Shown here piece after piece: positions 27,853 to 38,638 of a stretch of 64,000 nucleotides of DNA. A program made the position numbers and the translations under genes. Source of the stretch: RHKX01 sp963743875. Its GTDB lineage: Bacteria > Actinomycetota > Thermoleophilia > Solirubrobacterales > 70-9. Position 1 is the stretch's first letter. Every line of letters starts with the position of its first letter. Below the pieces are notes generated by a model. It was not told where the DNA came from. It saw only the letters and a program-made list of their open reading frames with translations, and searched no databases. The DNA lies in assembly GCA_963743875.1 (NCBI GenBank), contig CAVURM010000005.1, positions 310,001-374,000 of the forward strand. The letters are read 5' to 3'.

Positions 27853-30800
27853 TCAGGCGAGGTTGATCGTCCGGCCCTTGGCCGGCGGAGCGGTGTGGGC
27901 GAGGGCGGCTCGGAAGCCGGGCGGGATCACGACGACGAACTCGTCTGCGGCCTCTTCCCAGCGGTCGAGCAGGGCGAGCGCGACCGGTGAGTCGGTCCGG
28001 CGGGCATGCTCGGTGACCAGGTCGCGGAGGAAGTAGTTGCCATCGGGATGGACCGGCTCGAGTTCGACCATGCCCATGTTGCACTTCGGCTCGAACTCAC
28101 GCTCCGGATCCCAGATGCAGGCGATCCCGCCGCTCATCCCGGCGCCGAAGTTCCGGCCGGTCGGGCCGAGGACGACGACGCAGCCCCCGGTCATGTATTC
28201 GCAGCCGTGTTCACCGATCCCCTCGACGACCGCGAGGGCGCCGGAGTTGCGGACCGCGAAGCGCTCGCCGGCGAGGCCGCGGAAGAACGCCTTGCCGGCG
28301 GTCGCCCCGTAGAGCGCCACGTTGCCGGCGATGACGTTCCGCTCCGCCCGGTAGCCGGCGCTCTCGTGGGGGCGGACGGCGAGGACGCCGCCGGAGAGGC
28401 CCTTCCCCGCGTAGTCGTTGACGTCGCCGTGAACGTTGATCGTCACCCCGGGCGCGAGCCAGGCACCGGCCGTCTGGCCGGCGGAGCCGCTGAGCGTGAA
28501 CTCGATCGTGTCCTCCGGGAGTCCGTCGGCGCCGCGGGCGACCACGAGGGCGTTGGAGACGCGCCCGCCGACGGCGAGATCGATGTTGGTGACCGTCGTT
28601 TCAAAGCTGACCCGCTCGCCGCGCTCGATTGCAGCCTGGGCCGGTCCCAGCAGGTTGCGCTCGTCGAAGGATGCGCCCACGGGATGTTCCTTGGCATCGC
28701 CGCTGACGAATCCACGCGGTGCGTTCACCGCCTTCGGCGGAACCGCGAGCAGCGGCTTGAGGTCGATCGAACTGGCCTTCCAGTGATCGATCCGGTTGTT
28801 CTGGCTGAGCAGCTCGGTGCGGCCCACCAGGTCGCCGAACCGCCTGATTCCGAGGGAGGCCATCAGCATTCGAGCCTCCTCGGCGACCATGATCATGTAG
28901 TTGACGACGTGTTCGGGCCTGCCGGAGAAGCGGGCTCGAAGCTCCGGATCCTGAGTCGCCACGCCGACCGGGCAGGTGTTGAGGTGGCAGACCCGCATCA
29001 TGATGCAGCCGGTGGCGATCAGGGGGGCGGTCGAGAGGCCGATCTCGTCGGCGCCCAGCAGCGCGCCGATGACGACATCGCGCCCCGTCCGCATCTGACC
29101 GTCGGTCTGCAGGATCACGCGGGTCCGCAGGCCGCTGTCGAGGAGCGCCTGCTGCGTCTCGGCAATCCCGATCTCCCAGGGAACGCCGGCGCCCTGGATC
29201 GAGGAGAGCGGAGAGGCGCCGGTGCCGCCGTCGTGGCCGGCGATGACGATGTGGTCGGCGCCGGCCTTGACGCAACCCACGGCCACCGTGCCCACCCCTG
29301 ATTCGGCGGCGAGCTTGACCGAGACGCCGGCCGCCGGGTTGGCGGCGCGGAGGTCGTAGATCAGCTGCTTGAGGTCCTCGATCGAGTAGATGTCGTGATG
29401 AGGAGGCGGGGAGATCAGCTCGGTGCCGGGCAGCGCGTATCGGAGGGCGCCGATGTATTCGTCGACCTTGTGGCCGGGCAACTGCCCGCCCTCGCCGGGC
29501 TTCGCACCCTGGGCGATCTTGATCTGGATCTGGTCGGCGCGCGAGAGGTACTCGACGTCGACGCCGAAGCGCCCCGACGCGACCTGGCGGATCCGCGAGC
29601 GCCGCTGGTCGCCGTTCGGATCGGGCGTGTTGCGCCTGCGGTCCTCGCCGCCCTCACCGCTGTTGGACCAGCCGCCGAGGCGGTTCATCGCGATCGCGAG
29701 GGTCTCGTGAGCCTCGGGTGAGAGGGCGCCGAGGCTCATCGCCCCGGTTGAGAATCGCCTGACGATCTCGGCGGCGGACTCGACCTCGTCAATCGGGATC
29801 GGCGTCGGCGCCTCGTTGAGCTGGAGCAGCCCGCGGAGCAGTGCGTGGGTGGAGTTCTCATCGTTGACCCGTCGGCTGAACTCCTCGTAGGACTCCCGGG
29901 CCTCCACCTCGTCGTCGGTTCGGGTGGCGCGCTGCAGCGAGGAGATCGTCTCCGGATCCCACATGTGCCGCTCGCCGTCGCGGCGCCAGCGGTAGACGCC
30001 GCCCTGGGGCAGCAGCTTCTCGCTCGCCGCCGGCAGGCGCGCCTCCTCGACGTGCTCGGCGAGCGCGAGGCCATGGGCCTCGGGGTAGGCGCGCGCGTGG
30101 CGATCGAGCGCCTCGCGGGCGATCTCGCCGAGGCCGATTCCACCCAGGCGTGAAGGGGTGCCCGTGAAGTGCTCGTCGACGACGCCCTGGTCGATCCCGA
30201 CGACCTCGAAGATCTGAGCGCCGCGGTAGGAGCGGATCGTGGCGATGCCGATCTTCGAGAGGACCTTGAGCAGGCCCTTGCTGATCCCGGCGATCGCCAT
30301 CTCGTTGGCGTCTGCGAGCGGGCCGCTGAGGCCGACCGTCGGCTCGTCGAGCATGGTCATCGTCTCGAGCATGAGGTAGGGGTTGATCGCGGTCGCCCCG
30401 TAGCCGATCAGCGCCGCGAGATGGTGGACCTCGCGCGGTTCACCGGACTCGATCACGAGTGCGGCCCGCAGGCGGGTCCCCTCGAGGGTGAGAGCGTGAT
30501 GGACGGTCGAGCAGGCGAGCAGCGCCGGAATCGGCACCCGCTCGGCGCTGGTCGCCCGGTCGCTGAGGACGAGCAGGGTGGTGTCGTCCTCGACCGCGGC
30601 GATCGCCTGCGCCCGGATCCGCTCGAGCGCGGTCTCGAGGCCGTCCTCGTCGTTCTCGATCGGCCAGGTGATGTCGATCGTGGTCGGTTCGAGGGCGTTG
30701 TGGGGGTTGCGGCGCAGGCGCTCGAGCTCGAAGTCGGTGAGGATCGGCTGCTTGAGCTCGACGTGCTTGACGATCTGCGGCCTGTCGCTGAGCAGGTTTC

Positions 30801-32475
30801 CCTGCGGCCCGATGTCGGTGCGCAGGCTCATCACGCATTGCTCGCGGACCGAGTCGATCGCCGGGTTCGTCACCTGGGCGAAGCGCTGCTTGAAGTAGCT
30901 GAACAGCGACGGCCGGTGATCGGAGAACACCGCGAGGGCGACATCGTTCCCCATCGAGCCCGTCGGCTCGCGGCCGTCGCGAAGCAGCGGCGCCAGCAGG
31001 GTGCGCAGATCCTCCTGGGAGTAGCCGAACGCCAGTTGGCGCTTGAGCAGCGGCTCGACCGGTTGGATCGTCGCCATCGGATCGGGCAGCTCACGGACTC
31101 CGAGCTTGCCCTCGGCGTACCACTCGCCGTAGGGCGCGGCACTCGCGACCGCGAGCTCGGGCTCCCCGTCTGTGCGCACGAGGCCGGTCTCCAGGTCGAC
31201 CAGGAAGAGCTGCGCCGGTTGCAGCCGGCCCATGCGCGCGACCTTGGCGGGCGACGTCGTGAAGATCCCCGACTCGGAGCCGAGGCAGACCCAGCCGTCG
31301 CGGGTGATCATCCAGCGTCCAGGTCGCAGGCCGTTGCGATCGAGCATCGCGCCGAGCGTGTGGCCGTCGCAGAAGGCGAGGCCGGCCGGTCCGTCCCAGG
31401 GTTCGACCAGGCGGGAGTGGTAGCGGTAGAAGCCCTCGAGATCGGCCGGGATGTCCTCGCGGTCCTCCCAGGAGGCGGGGACCATCATCATCATCGAGTG
31501 CTGGGGCGAGCGTCCGCCGAGGACCATCAGCTCGAAGGCGCGGTCGAACGCGGCGGAGTCGGAGACGCCCTCGTCGATCAGCGGCAGACAGTCGGCGAGG
31601 TCGGTGCCGAACTCCTCGGAGGAGAGCACGGCCTCCCGAGCCCTCATCCAGTTGACGTTCCCGCGAACGGTGTTGATTTCACCGTTGTGGGCGATCATCC
31701 GCAGCGGTTGCGCCAGCTCCCAGCTGGGCGCCGTGTTGGTCGAGAAGCGCGAGTGGACGATCGCGAAGGTGCTGGCGATCGAGAGGTCGCGAAGGTCGGG
31801 GTAGAACTGCGGCAGCTGCGGCGCCGTCAGCATCCCCTTGTAGACGATCGTCCGGCAGGACATGCTCGGGAAGAAGACGTCGGAGCCGAACTCGTGCTCG
31901 GCCCGGCGCCGGACCACGAACAGGCTGCGGTCGAACGAGGCATCGTCGGCGACGTCGTCGCCGGCGCCGATGAACAGCTGACTGATCTGGGGCGCCGAAT
32001 CGCGTGCCATCTCGCCCGCGGCGGTCTCGTCGACGGGGACCTGCCGCCACCCGATCGCCGTATGGCCCGCCTCGGCCACCAACTCCCCGATCCGGTCCTG
32101 GATCGCGTCCGACCCGCCGGCGGCGTCGCGGCGAACGAAACACATGGCCACCGCGAGACGGCCGGGCCCCGGGAGGACCGTCGGCTTGGTGTCGATCTCG
32201 GCGGTTCGGGAGCGGAAGAACTCGTGTGGGAGTCCGAACATGATTCCGGCCCCGTCGCCGGTCGATTCGTCGGCACCCGCTGCACCCCGGTGCTCGAGGC
32301 GGTCGAGCGCGACGAGCGCTCGATCGATCGTCTCGTGGATCGCAACTCCGTCCAGCCGGGCCACGCATGCGACGCCGCATCCATCGTGGAAGACGGAGGG
32401 ATCGTGTACGCCGTCGAAGCCCTCCTCTGGAAGGCCCTCAACGGGGTTGGCGAAGTTCTGGTCGGTGTGAATCAT
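27853..32475 (-). CDS. gltB: Glutamate synthase (NADPH) large subunit
   Basis: 1540 residues. N-terminal class II glutamine amidotransferase with the nucleophile Cys in DGCGVACVARLDG; the residues before it (about 32) are a propeptide. FMN-binding synthase domain with SGEGGEDRRR, QVASGRFGV and IKIAQGAKPGEGGQLPG. The [3Fe-4S] Cys are in CIMMRVCHLNTCPVGV. The C-terminal GXGXG beta-helix domain follows. It works with GltD in ammonium assimilation. I prefer ATG 32475; an in-frame start at 32514 is possible. Neither has a clear ribosome-binding site. Confidence 0.96.
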   Translation of the reverse strand: MIHTDQNFANPVEGLPEEGFDGVHDPSVFHDGCGVACVARLDGVAIHETIDRALVALDRLEHRGAAGADESTGDGAGIMFGLPHEFFRSRTAEIDTKPTVLPGPGRLAVAMCFVRRDAAGGSDAIQDRIGELVAEAGHTAIGWRQVPVDETAAGEMARDSAPQISQLFIGAGDDVADDASFDRSLFVVRRRAEHEFGSDVFFPSMSCRTIVYKGMLTAPQLPQFYPDLRDLSIASTFAIVHSRFSTNTAPSWELAQPLRMIAHNGEINTVRGNVNWMRAREAVLSSEEFGTDLADCLPLIDEGVSDSAAFDRAFELMVLGGRSPQHSMMMMVPASWEDREDIPADLEGFYRYHSRLVEPWDGPAGLAFCDGHTLGAMLDRNGLRPGRWMITRDGWVCLGSESGIFTTSPAKVARMGRLQPAQLFLVDLETGLVRTDGEPELAVASAAPYGEWYAEGKLGVRELPDPMATIQPVEPLLKRQLAFGYSQEDLRTLLAPLLRDGREPTGSMGNDVALAVFSDHRPSLFSYFKQRFAQVTNPAIDSVREQCVMSLRTDIGPQGNLLSDRPQIVKHVELKQPILTDFELERLRRNPHNALEPTTIDITWPIENDEDGLETALERIRAQAIAAVEDDTTLLVLSDRATSAERVPIPALLACSTVHHALTLEGTRLRAALVIESGEPREVHHLAALIGYGATAINPYLMLETMTMLDEPTVGLSGPLADANEMAIAGISKGLLKVLSKIGIATIRSYRGAQIFEVVGIDQGVVDEHFTGTPSRLGGIGLGEIAREALDRHARAYPEAHGLALAEHVEEARLPAASEKLLPQGGVYRWRRDGERHMWDPETISSLQRATRTDDEVEARESYEEFSRRVNDENSTHALLRGLLQLNEAPTPIPIDEVESAAEIVRRFSTGAMSLGALSPEAHETLAIAMNRLGGWSNSGEGGEDRRRNTPDPNGDQRRSRIRQVASGRFGVDVEYLSRADQIQIKIAQGAKPGEGGQLPGHKVDEYIGALRYALPGTELISPPPHHDIYSIEDLKQLIYDLRAANPAAGVSVKLAAESGVGTVAVGCVKAGADHIVIAGHDGGTGASPLSSIQGAGVPWEIGIAETQQALLDSGLRTRVILQTDGQMRTGRDVVIGALLGADEIGLSTAPLIATGCIMMRVCHLNTCPVGVATQDPELRARFSGRPEHVVNYMIMVAEEARMLMASLGIRRFGDLVGRTELLSQNNRIDHWKASSIDLKPLLAVPPKAVNAPRGFVSGDAKEHPVGASFDERNLLGPAQAAIERGERVSFETTVTNIDLAVGGRVSNALVVARGADGLPEDTIEFTLSGSAGQTAGAWLAPGVTINVHGDVNDYAGKGLSGGVLAVRPHESAGYRAERNVIAGNVALYGATAGKAFFRGLAGERFAVRNSGALAVVEGIGEHGCEYMTGGCVVVLGPTGRNFGAGMSGGIACIWDPEREFEPKCNMGMVELEPVHPDGNYFLRDLVTEHARRTDSPVALALLDRWEEAADEFVVVIPPGFRAALAHTAPPAKGRTINLA

Positions 32476-32629
32476 TTGGATAGGGGGAGGCTCTGCGGGG
32501 CGCGCGCTCCACATCTCGGGTCACACGCACCCTCTCGACGGCCCAAGCCGAGAGGCACGCAACGAACCCAAAATGGTACGGCAACGAAGGCGCGAGCAGT
32601 TCGCTCAGGCCCGACGGATCTGCCGAAGA

Positions 32630-33205
32630 TCACGCCTGGGAACTCCCACGGGATCGGTCGTAGCCAGGTACTCCGCATGCCGTTCCGGGCCCCGCATCGC
32701 GGAACGTGCTCTCGACCCTCTGCAGGTAGTCGGATGCGACGAAGATGTTGCCCGCACTCCGGCCCTGCCGAAAGCGCGTGCGAGCGTCGTCGAGGCCGAG
32801 GTAGGTCCAGGCGCGGGCCCGGGGCCGCGGGGAGAGCCGATCCGTCACATCCACCCGCCTGTAGTTGACCTCGCGCTCGTCAAGGCCTCGCAGGGTCTCC
32901 GCCGAGACCGGAATCAAGACCCCGCTGCAGCGGCTGGAGGGGTTCTCGACCAGGTTGGTGAACGTCACGTGGATGTCGACGCGCTCCAGAGTCAGGGCAT
33001 CGACGTAGAACTTGCGGTCGTTGCTCGGATCGAGGTTCCGCATCGCGATGTTCCAGCCGCGGCGGAAACCATGGATCCGGGCCCAGGTCGCATCCTTGGG
33101 GCCGGGATTGACGGTGGGCCGATGCTCGGCAGCGAGTGAGCCGTATCCGAAGACCCATTCGATCGAACTCGAATTCCCCGCACCGATGCCGAATTCGGCC
33201 TCCAT
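32630..33205 (-). CDS. Gamma-glutamylcyclotransferase-like (AIG2/GGCT) protein
   Basis: 191 residues. The hallmark FGYGSL substrate-loop motif is at the N-terminus (EWVFGYGSLAAEH). The putative catalytic Glu is in GLDEREVNYRRVDV, and the barrel closes with ARAWTYLGL. Family members release 5-oxoproline from gamma-glutamyl compounds or bind related amines. About 154 bp before gltB; no operon is evident because gltB lies downstream on the same strand across a gap with no visible signal. A link to glutamate metabolism is possible but not shown. Confidence 0.78.
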   Translation of the reverse strand: MEAEFGIGAGNSSSIEWVFGYGSLAAEHRPTVNPGPKDATWARIHGFRRGWNIAMRNLDPSNDRKFYVDALTLERVDIHVTFTNLVENPSSRCSGVLIPVSAETLRGLDEREVNYRRVDVTDRLSPRPRARAWTYLGLDDARTRFRQGRSAGNIFVASDYLQRVESTFRDAGPGTACGVPGYDRSRGSSQA

Positions 33206-33349
33206 CCGGGAAGCGTCTCAGCCCGTCCGGATCGACGCCCGCTCCCGGGGTGGCCCCCAGCTCTCAGCTTCCTCTGAGGCAACTCCCGCGCCGATCGCAG
33301 GTGCGGCGGCTTCGATGGCTCCCCGTAAGCCACCGAAAGGAACCGCCGC

Positions 33350-34797
33350 GTGTTCTACCTCCGATACCTGGGCGCCGAGCTGCGCCGCCGCAAGGGCCGA
33401 ACGATCCTGACCGCCACGTCCCTGGCGCTCGGCGTCGGCCTGGTCGTCGCTGTCACATCGCTGTCGGCGGGCCTCGATGACGCCCAGTCGGAGGTGCTCG
33501 AGCCGCTGACCGGCGTGGGGACCGAGATGTCGGTGACCCGACCGCAATCGACCGAGGACGGCGGGTTGCCGGTTCCCGATGCCGGGGGCGGTCCGATCGG
33601 GCTCGACAACCTCGGCGATCCGGGCGAGAGGTTCGACAGCTTCCAGTACGTCTCGACCGACACGAGCTTCGGGGAGCCCCAAGCAGCGCAGGGTGGCAGC
33701 GGTCGACGGGGTCGAGCAGACAACCGCCGGCCTCAGTCTCAACCTGATCCACATCTCCGGAAAGGTTCCCGAGCAGAGCGCGACCGCTCGGCGCGGACCC
33801 GACCGCCGCCGCCGCCGCCCACCGACGGCGGCACCCGACTCGATCAACTTCGACACGATGACCGTGTCCGGGGTCGACACGCTCCAATCCCGACCTCGGC
33901 CTGCTCACCAGCTCGCAGGTGACCGACGGCTCCTACATCGCCGGTGCGGACGAGGCCGTCGTCTCGCGCTCGTTCGCCACCGAGCAGGGGATCGACGTCG
34001 GGGACACCGTCGACGTCGGCAGGCGCAGCTTCGACGTGGTCGGGATCTCGAGCGGCGCAGTCGGTGGTCAGGTCTCCGACGTCTACGTCGATCTCGGGGT
34101 GCTTCAGGAGGAGGCCGATCTGCAGGGCCGGATCAACACGATCCAGGTCAACGCCGACGGCGCGGACGAGGTCGACGCCGTCTCCGACCGGATCGAGATC
34201 GACGTTCCCGGGCTCCGATGTCACGACCTCCTCCGACGTTGCCGACCAGGTCAGCGGGTCGCTCGTCGACGCCAAGAATCTGTCGGGCAAGCTCGGCACC
34301 GCGCTGGCGATCGTCGCCCTGCTCGGCGCCTTCGGGATCACGACCCTGGTCACGCTCTCGTCGATCAACAAGCGCACCCGCGAGCTCGGGACCCTGAAGG
34401 CGATCGGCTGGCGGCAGTGGCTGGTCGTCCGCCAGGTTGCGGGCGAGTCGGTCGCCCAGGGTCTGCTGGGAGGGCTGGCGGGAGCCGTGATCGGAATCGC
34501 CGCCGCAGCGGCGATCGGGGCGGCGGGGATCAGCCTCGACGCCTCCGTCGCCTCCACCTCCAACGCCCTGCCCGGCCCCCCGGGAGGCGCGGCACCCCCG
34601 GGAGGCGAGGCCGGCTCACCCGTCGCGGATGCCGCCGCGACGGCGGTCAGCACCGTCACCCTCGGGGCACCGGTGAGCGTCGGGATGATCCTGGCCGCCA
34701 TCGGGCTGGCAGTGCTCGGAGGATTGTCGCGGGAGCGATCGGTGGTCTGCGGACCGCCCGCCTGCGCCCCGCCGAGGCCCTGAGGAGCCTCGGATGA
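33350..34797 (+). pseudogene. ABC transporter permease (FtsX/MacB type), frame-broken
   Basis: About 475 residues when five single-base breaks (near 33683, 33790, 33890, 34213 and 34728) are repaired. Topology is that of the MacB/FtsX family: one N-terminal helix (ILTATSLALGVGLVVAVTS), a large extracellular domain, then three C-terminal helices including LAIVALLGAFGITTLVTLSS with the SINKRTRELGTLKAIGW coupling loop. GTG 33350 has AAAGGA upstream. Its stop overlaps the ATPase ATG (ATGA). The Gly/Pro-rich loop near 34560-34610 is unusual. Confidence 0.82.
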
Positions 34798-35605
34798 ACG
34801 ACCCAAGTCCTTCGACACAACACGACGAAACGAGAGGCACCATGAATCAGTCAAGCGAAGCGCCCGTCCTCTACCGGCTTGAATCGGTGAGCAGGGTCTA
34901 CGGCAACGGCTCTGCCGCCGTCCACGCCCTCGACGGCGTCGACCTGGAGATCGTCGACGGCGAGTTCACGGTCATCGTCGGCTCCTCGGGCTCCGGGAAG
35001 TCCACGCTCCTACAGCTGCTCGGGGGGCTCGATCGGCCCTCGGGGGGGCGCCTGGAATTCGAGGGCAACAACCTCGCCACCGCCGCTGACTCGACCCTGG
35101 CGGAGATCAGGCTGCGGACCGTCGGATTCGTCTTCCAGCAGTTCAACCTGATCCCCACGCTGACGGCCGGTGAGAACGTCGAGCTGGCCGCCGCCCCGAC
35201 CGGGATCAATGCCGCGACAGAGCCGACAGGGCAGTCGAGATGCTGGCCCGGGTGGGCCTCGCCGACCGCCGGGGGCACCTGCCATCGGAGCTCTCAGGCG
35301 GCGAGCAACAGCGGGTGGCGATCGCCAGGGCCCTGGTCAACGAGCCGGACGTGCTGCTGGCGGATGAGCCGACCGGCAACCTCGACTCGACCACGGGCGA
35401 GCAGATCCTCGACCTGTTGCGCGAGCTCTGGAGAGAGACGGGGATGACGGTGGTGCTGATCACCCACGACCCGTCGATTGCCGCCGATGCGCCGCGAGTG
35501 GTTCGCCTCGCCGACGGCAGGGTCTCCGGCGACGACCGCGAGCCGCTTGCGGCGACCTGGCCCGGACGCAGGCTCACAGGAAATTCACAGGAAACGCCGG
35601 GATGA
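34794..35605 (+). pseudogene. ABC transporter ATP-binding protein (MacB/LolD type), one frame break
   Basis: About 270 residues. Walker A is GSSGSGKSTLLQLLGG; Q-loop FVFQQFNLIPTLT; signature LSGGEQQRVAIARAL; Walker B VLLADEPTGNLD; H-loop LITHDPSIAA. A frame break near 35215, which needs one extra base, separates the Q-loop half from the signature half. ATG 34794 overlaps the permease stop; ATG 34842 with GAGAGG 4 nt upstream is an equally good start. It energises the adjacent permease and is followed by a two-component system, a layout typical of envelope-stress or peptide-resistance exporters. Confidence 0.85.
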
Positions 35606-35612
35606 TCTACCT

Positions 35613-36330
35613 GTGAGTTCGAGCGAAGAGGCCGACGGCGCCCAGCGCATCCTGGTCGTCGACGACGAGCCGAGCATCTCGGAGCTGCTGACGATGGCGC
35701 TTCGCTACGAGGGCTTCGAGGTGGCGACCGCGGCCGACGGAGCCGAGGCGCTCGAGCGTTTCGAGGCCTTCCGTCCCCATCTGATCGTGCTCGACGTGAT
35801 GATGCCGGGGTTCGACGGCTTCGAGGTCGCGAGACGCCTTGCCGAACGGCGCAGCGAGGTTCCGATCATCTTCCTGACCGCCCGCGACACGACCGAGGAC
35901 AAGGTTCGAGGTCTCACGCATCGGCGGCGACGACTACGTGACCAAGCCGTTCAGCATCGAGGAGCTGGTCGCCAGGATCAGGACGATCCTCCGGCGCGCC
36001 GGACTGACCGAGGAGGACGGCAAGCTCGTCTTCGACGCGATCGAGCTCGACGAGGACACGCGCGAGGTCTTTCGCGACGGAGAGCCGGTCGACCTGACCG
36101 ACACCGAGTTCCGGCTGCTTCGATACCTGATGCTCAACCCGCGCCGGCGCGCCCTGACCCGGGCGCAGATCCTCGACCACGTCTGGAACTACGACTTCGG
36201 CGGCGACGGTCGCGTGCTCGAGACCTACGTCAGCTACCTGCGCCGGAAGGTCGACCGCCGGGAACGACCGCTGATCCACACCGTTCGCGGAGTCGGCTAC
36301 TCGCTCCGGCTGCCGAGATCGAGATCCTGA
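35613..36330 (+). pseudogene. OmpR-family response regulator, one frame break
   Basis: About 239 residues. Receiver domain with RILVVDDEPSISELL, phosphoacceptor Asp in LIVLDVMMPG, switch Thr/Ser region IIFLTARDT, and Lys in YVTKPFSIEEL. The C-terminal winged helix has VDLTDTEFRLLRYLM, LTRAQILDHVW and TVRGVGYSLR. One extra base near 35922 interrupts the frame between the receiver Thr and Lys. GTG 35613 starts 8 bp after the ATPase stop. It is paired with the histidine kinase that follows. Confidence 0.88.
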
Positions 36331-36337
36331 GGCCGTC

Positions 36338-37805
36338 GTGTCGCTGAGCCGTCGTCTGGTCCTGACCCTGCTCGCGGTCTCGGCAGTCGGGTTGGTAGCG
36401 CTCGACGCTCGTCTCCTACGTCGCACTCCGCTCGTACCTGTCGGACCGGGTCGATCAGCAGGCGCGCGAGGCCGTGCCTCTCGTGGTCCGCTCGTTCGGC
36501 TCGCAGATCCTCGGGTTGCCCTCTCCCGAGGAGCTGGCGTTGCCGCCCGAGGCGGCCTCGTCCGAACAGCCGGGCGGACCGATCGGCCCGCAGCTGCCGA
36601 CCGGCACCTACGGGGAGATTCGCGACGCCGAAGGGCCAGGTGGTGGCCGGCCGGATTCTCAGCGGTGATCGGGAACTGCCGGTCCCCGACCTGCCCGATC
36701 GAGCTGCCCGGTGCGGCCGGATTCGAGGAGACGCTCGCCGCTCGACGTTCGCCGCGGAGGGCGGCGGCTCCGGCTTTCGCGTCGACCACCCAGACGGGAC
36801 CAGGCGGCGAGTCGGTCGTCGCCGCGATCCCGCTCACCGACCTCGACGCGACGCTGAGCTCGCCTGCGGACGATCGAGATCCTGGTCACGCTCGCGATCC
36901 TCGCGGCGCTCGCCGCGCTGAGCTGGTGGGCGGTGCGGGTCGGCCTGCGGCCGCTCGCGCGGATCGAGGAGACGGCGGGGGAGATCGCCGCCGGCGACAT
37001 GTCCCATCGGGTCGAGGACGTCGACGAGCGGCACCGAGGTCGGGCGGCTCGGAATCGCCTTCAACGAGATGCTGTCGCGGCTCGAGCGGGCCTTCGCCGA
37101 TCAGCGGGCGAGCGAGGAGCGGCTGCGGCGCTTTCTCGCCGACGCCTCTCACGAGCTGCGCACGCCGCTGAGCTCGATCCGCGGATACTCCGAGTTCTTC
37201 CGGCTCGGGGCAGAGCGCCGATCCTGCAGATCTCGAGCGCTCGATGCAGCGAATCGAGAGCGAGTCGGCGCGGATGAGCGGGCTGGTCGACGACCTGCTC
37301 ACGCTGGCCCGCTTCGACGAGGTCCGTGACACTGCGCCGCGAGCCGGTCGACCTTGCCGCTGATCGTGGCCGACGCATGCGCCGACGCACGGGTCGCCGC
37401 ACCAGATCGCGAGATCGCTCTCAGCATGCCTGCCGGCCCAGCCGGCGCGTCGGTCCTCGGCGACCCCGATCAGCTCCGTCAGGTCGTCAACAACCTGATC
37501 GGCAACGCGGTCGCGCATGCGCCGACGGGGACGATCGAGGTTGTCCGTCGCCGGCTCCGACAGTACCGTCGCGCTTCGCGTCCGCGACCACGGTCCCGGG
37601 CTTCCGGAGGGCAGCGAGGCAGAGCGTCTTCGAGCGCTTCTGGCGCACCGGGGAGGCCCGCGGCCGGGACGACCGGCGGCGCCGGCCTCGGGCCTGGCGA
37701 TCGTCGCCGGGGTCGCAGCGGCCCACGGTGGCAGCGTTCGCGCCGACCGTGGCGAACGCCGACGGAGGAGGTGCCCTGTTCGAGGTCACTCTGCCCGTTC
37801 GATGA
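36338..37805 (+). pseudogene. Sensor histidine kinase, frame-broken
   Basis: About 480 residues reassembled over eight or more frame breaks. First helix RLVLTLLAVSAVGLVALD; an extracellular sensor of about 150 residues; second helix VTLAILAALAALSWWAV; HAMP (RPLARIEETAGEIAAGDM); dimerisation/H-box ADASHELRTPLSSIRGYSEF with the phospho-His; N-box QVVNNLIGNAVAHA; G1 region LRVRDHGPGLPEG; and VFERFWRTGEARG. The close cognate is the OmpR-type regulator 7 bp upstream. The ligand is unknown. With the ABC genes it probably forms one operon of four genes. Confidence 0.85.
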
Positions 37806-37846
37806 TTCGACGCTGGAGGCCCGGCGCAGTCGAGCAGCCCGGATGG

Positions 37847-37880
37847 CTGCGAGTCGCGCGGTTCTGCGAGTCGCGCGGTT
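37847..37880. repeat. Perfect 17-bp tandem duplication
   Basis: CTGCGAGTCGCGCGGTT occurs twice head-to-tail (37847-37863 and 37864-37880) in the short gap between the convergent histidine kinase and the amino-acid ABC ATPase gene. Confidence 0.9.
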
Positions 37881-37882
37881 AT

Positions 37883-38638
37883 CTACGCGCGCCCGGCCTC
37901 GAGCAGGCGCCGCAGGAACTTCTGCGTGTTCGCGGTCCTGAGGGTGCTCGAGCACCTGCTCGGGCGGGCCGACCTCGACCAGTCGGCCCTCGTGGAGGAA
38001 GCCGACCTTGTCGGCCACCTCGCGGGCGAAGCCCATCTCGTGGGTGGCGATCAGCATCGTCACGCCCTCCTCCTTGAGGTCGCGAACCGCACGAAGGACC
38101 TCGCCGACGAGCTCGGGATCGAGGGCGCTCGTCACCTCGTCGAGGAGCATCGCTCGCGGCCGGGCGGCGAATGCGCGAGCGATCGCGACCCGCTGCTGCT
38201 GGCCGCCGGAGAGGTTCGAAGGGCTCTCGAGCTCGCTCCCCTCGAGGCCGAAGCGGGCGAGCATGGCCCGCGCCGACTCCTCGGCCTCCCCCTTGGAGAG
38301 CGCCGTACGCGCGTTTCATCCCGAGGGTCACGTTGTCGATCACGTTCAGGTGCGGGAAGAGGTTGTAGGCCTGGAAGACGAAGCCGAGCTTGCGGCGGAT
38401 CGCGACCGGATCGACCGCGGGGTCGGAGATCACGTCGCCGTCGAGGAAGATGTCGCCGTCGTCGATCTCGATCAGCAGGTCGACGCACCGCAGCAGGGTG
38501 GACTTGCCGGAGCCGGAGGCCCCGATCAGCGCGACCGCCTCGTGCTCTTCGATCGCGAGGTCGATGCCCCTTCAGCACCTCGCGCTCGTCGAAGGACTTG
38601 GTGACGCCGCTGATCTCGATGACCGGTGCCCCGCTCAT
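37883..38638 (-). pseudogene. Polar amino-acid ABC transporter ATP-binding protein (GlnQ-like), frame-broken
   Basis: About 250 residues across three breaks (near 38570, 38310 and 37945). Reconstructed parts: ISGVTKSFDEREVLKGIDL, Q-loop GFVFQAYNLFPHLNV, signature LSGGQQQRVAIARAF, Walker B AMLLDEVTSALDPE, H-loop LIATHEMGFAREVADKV, and an ending typical of the GlnQ/HisP group. The substrate class is polar amino acids, from the partner proteins. The start overlaps the permease stop by 4 bp. Third gene of the operon after binding protein and permease. Confidence 0.85.

Noticed and set aside
30169..32868. 899-codon plus-strand ORF across gltB
   Set aside because: Antisense shadow of the clearly conserved gltB; the protein is low-complexity Arg/Gly/Asp-rich. 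The same holds for the 431-codon ORF at 28006-29301.
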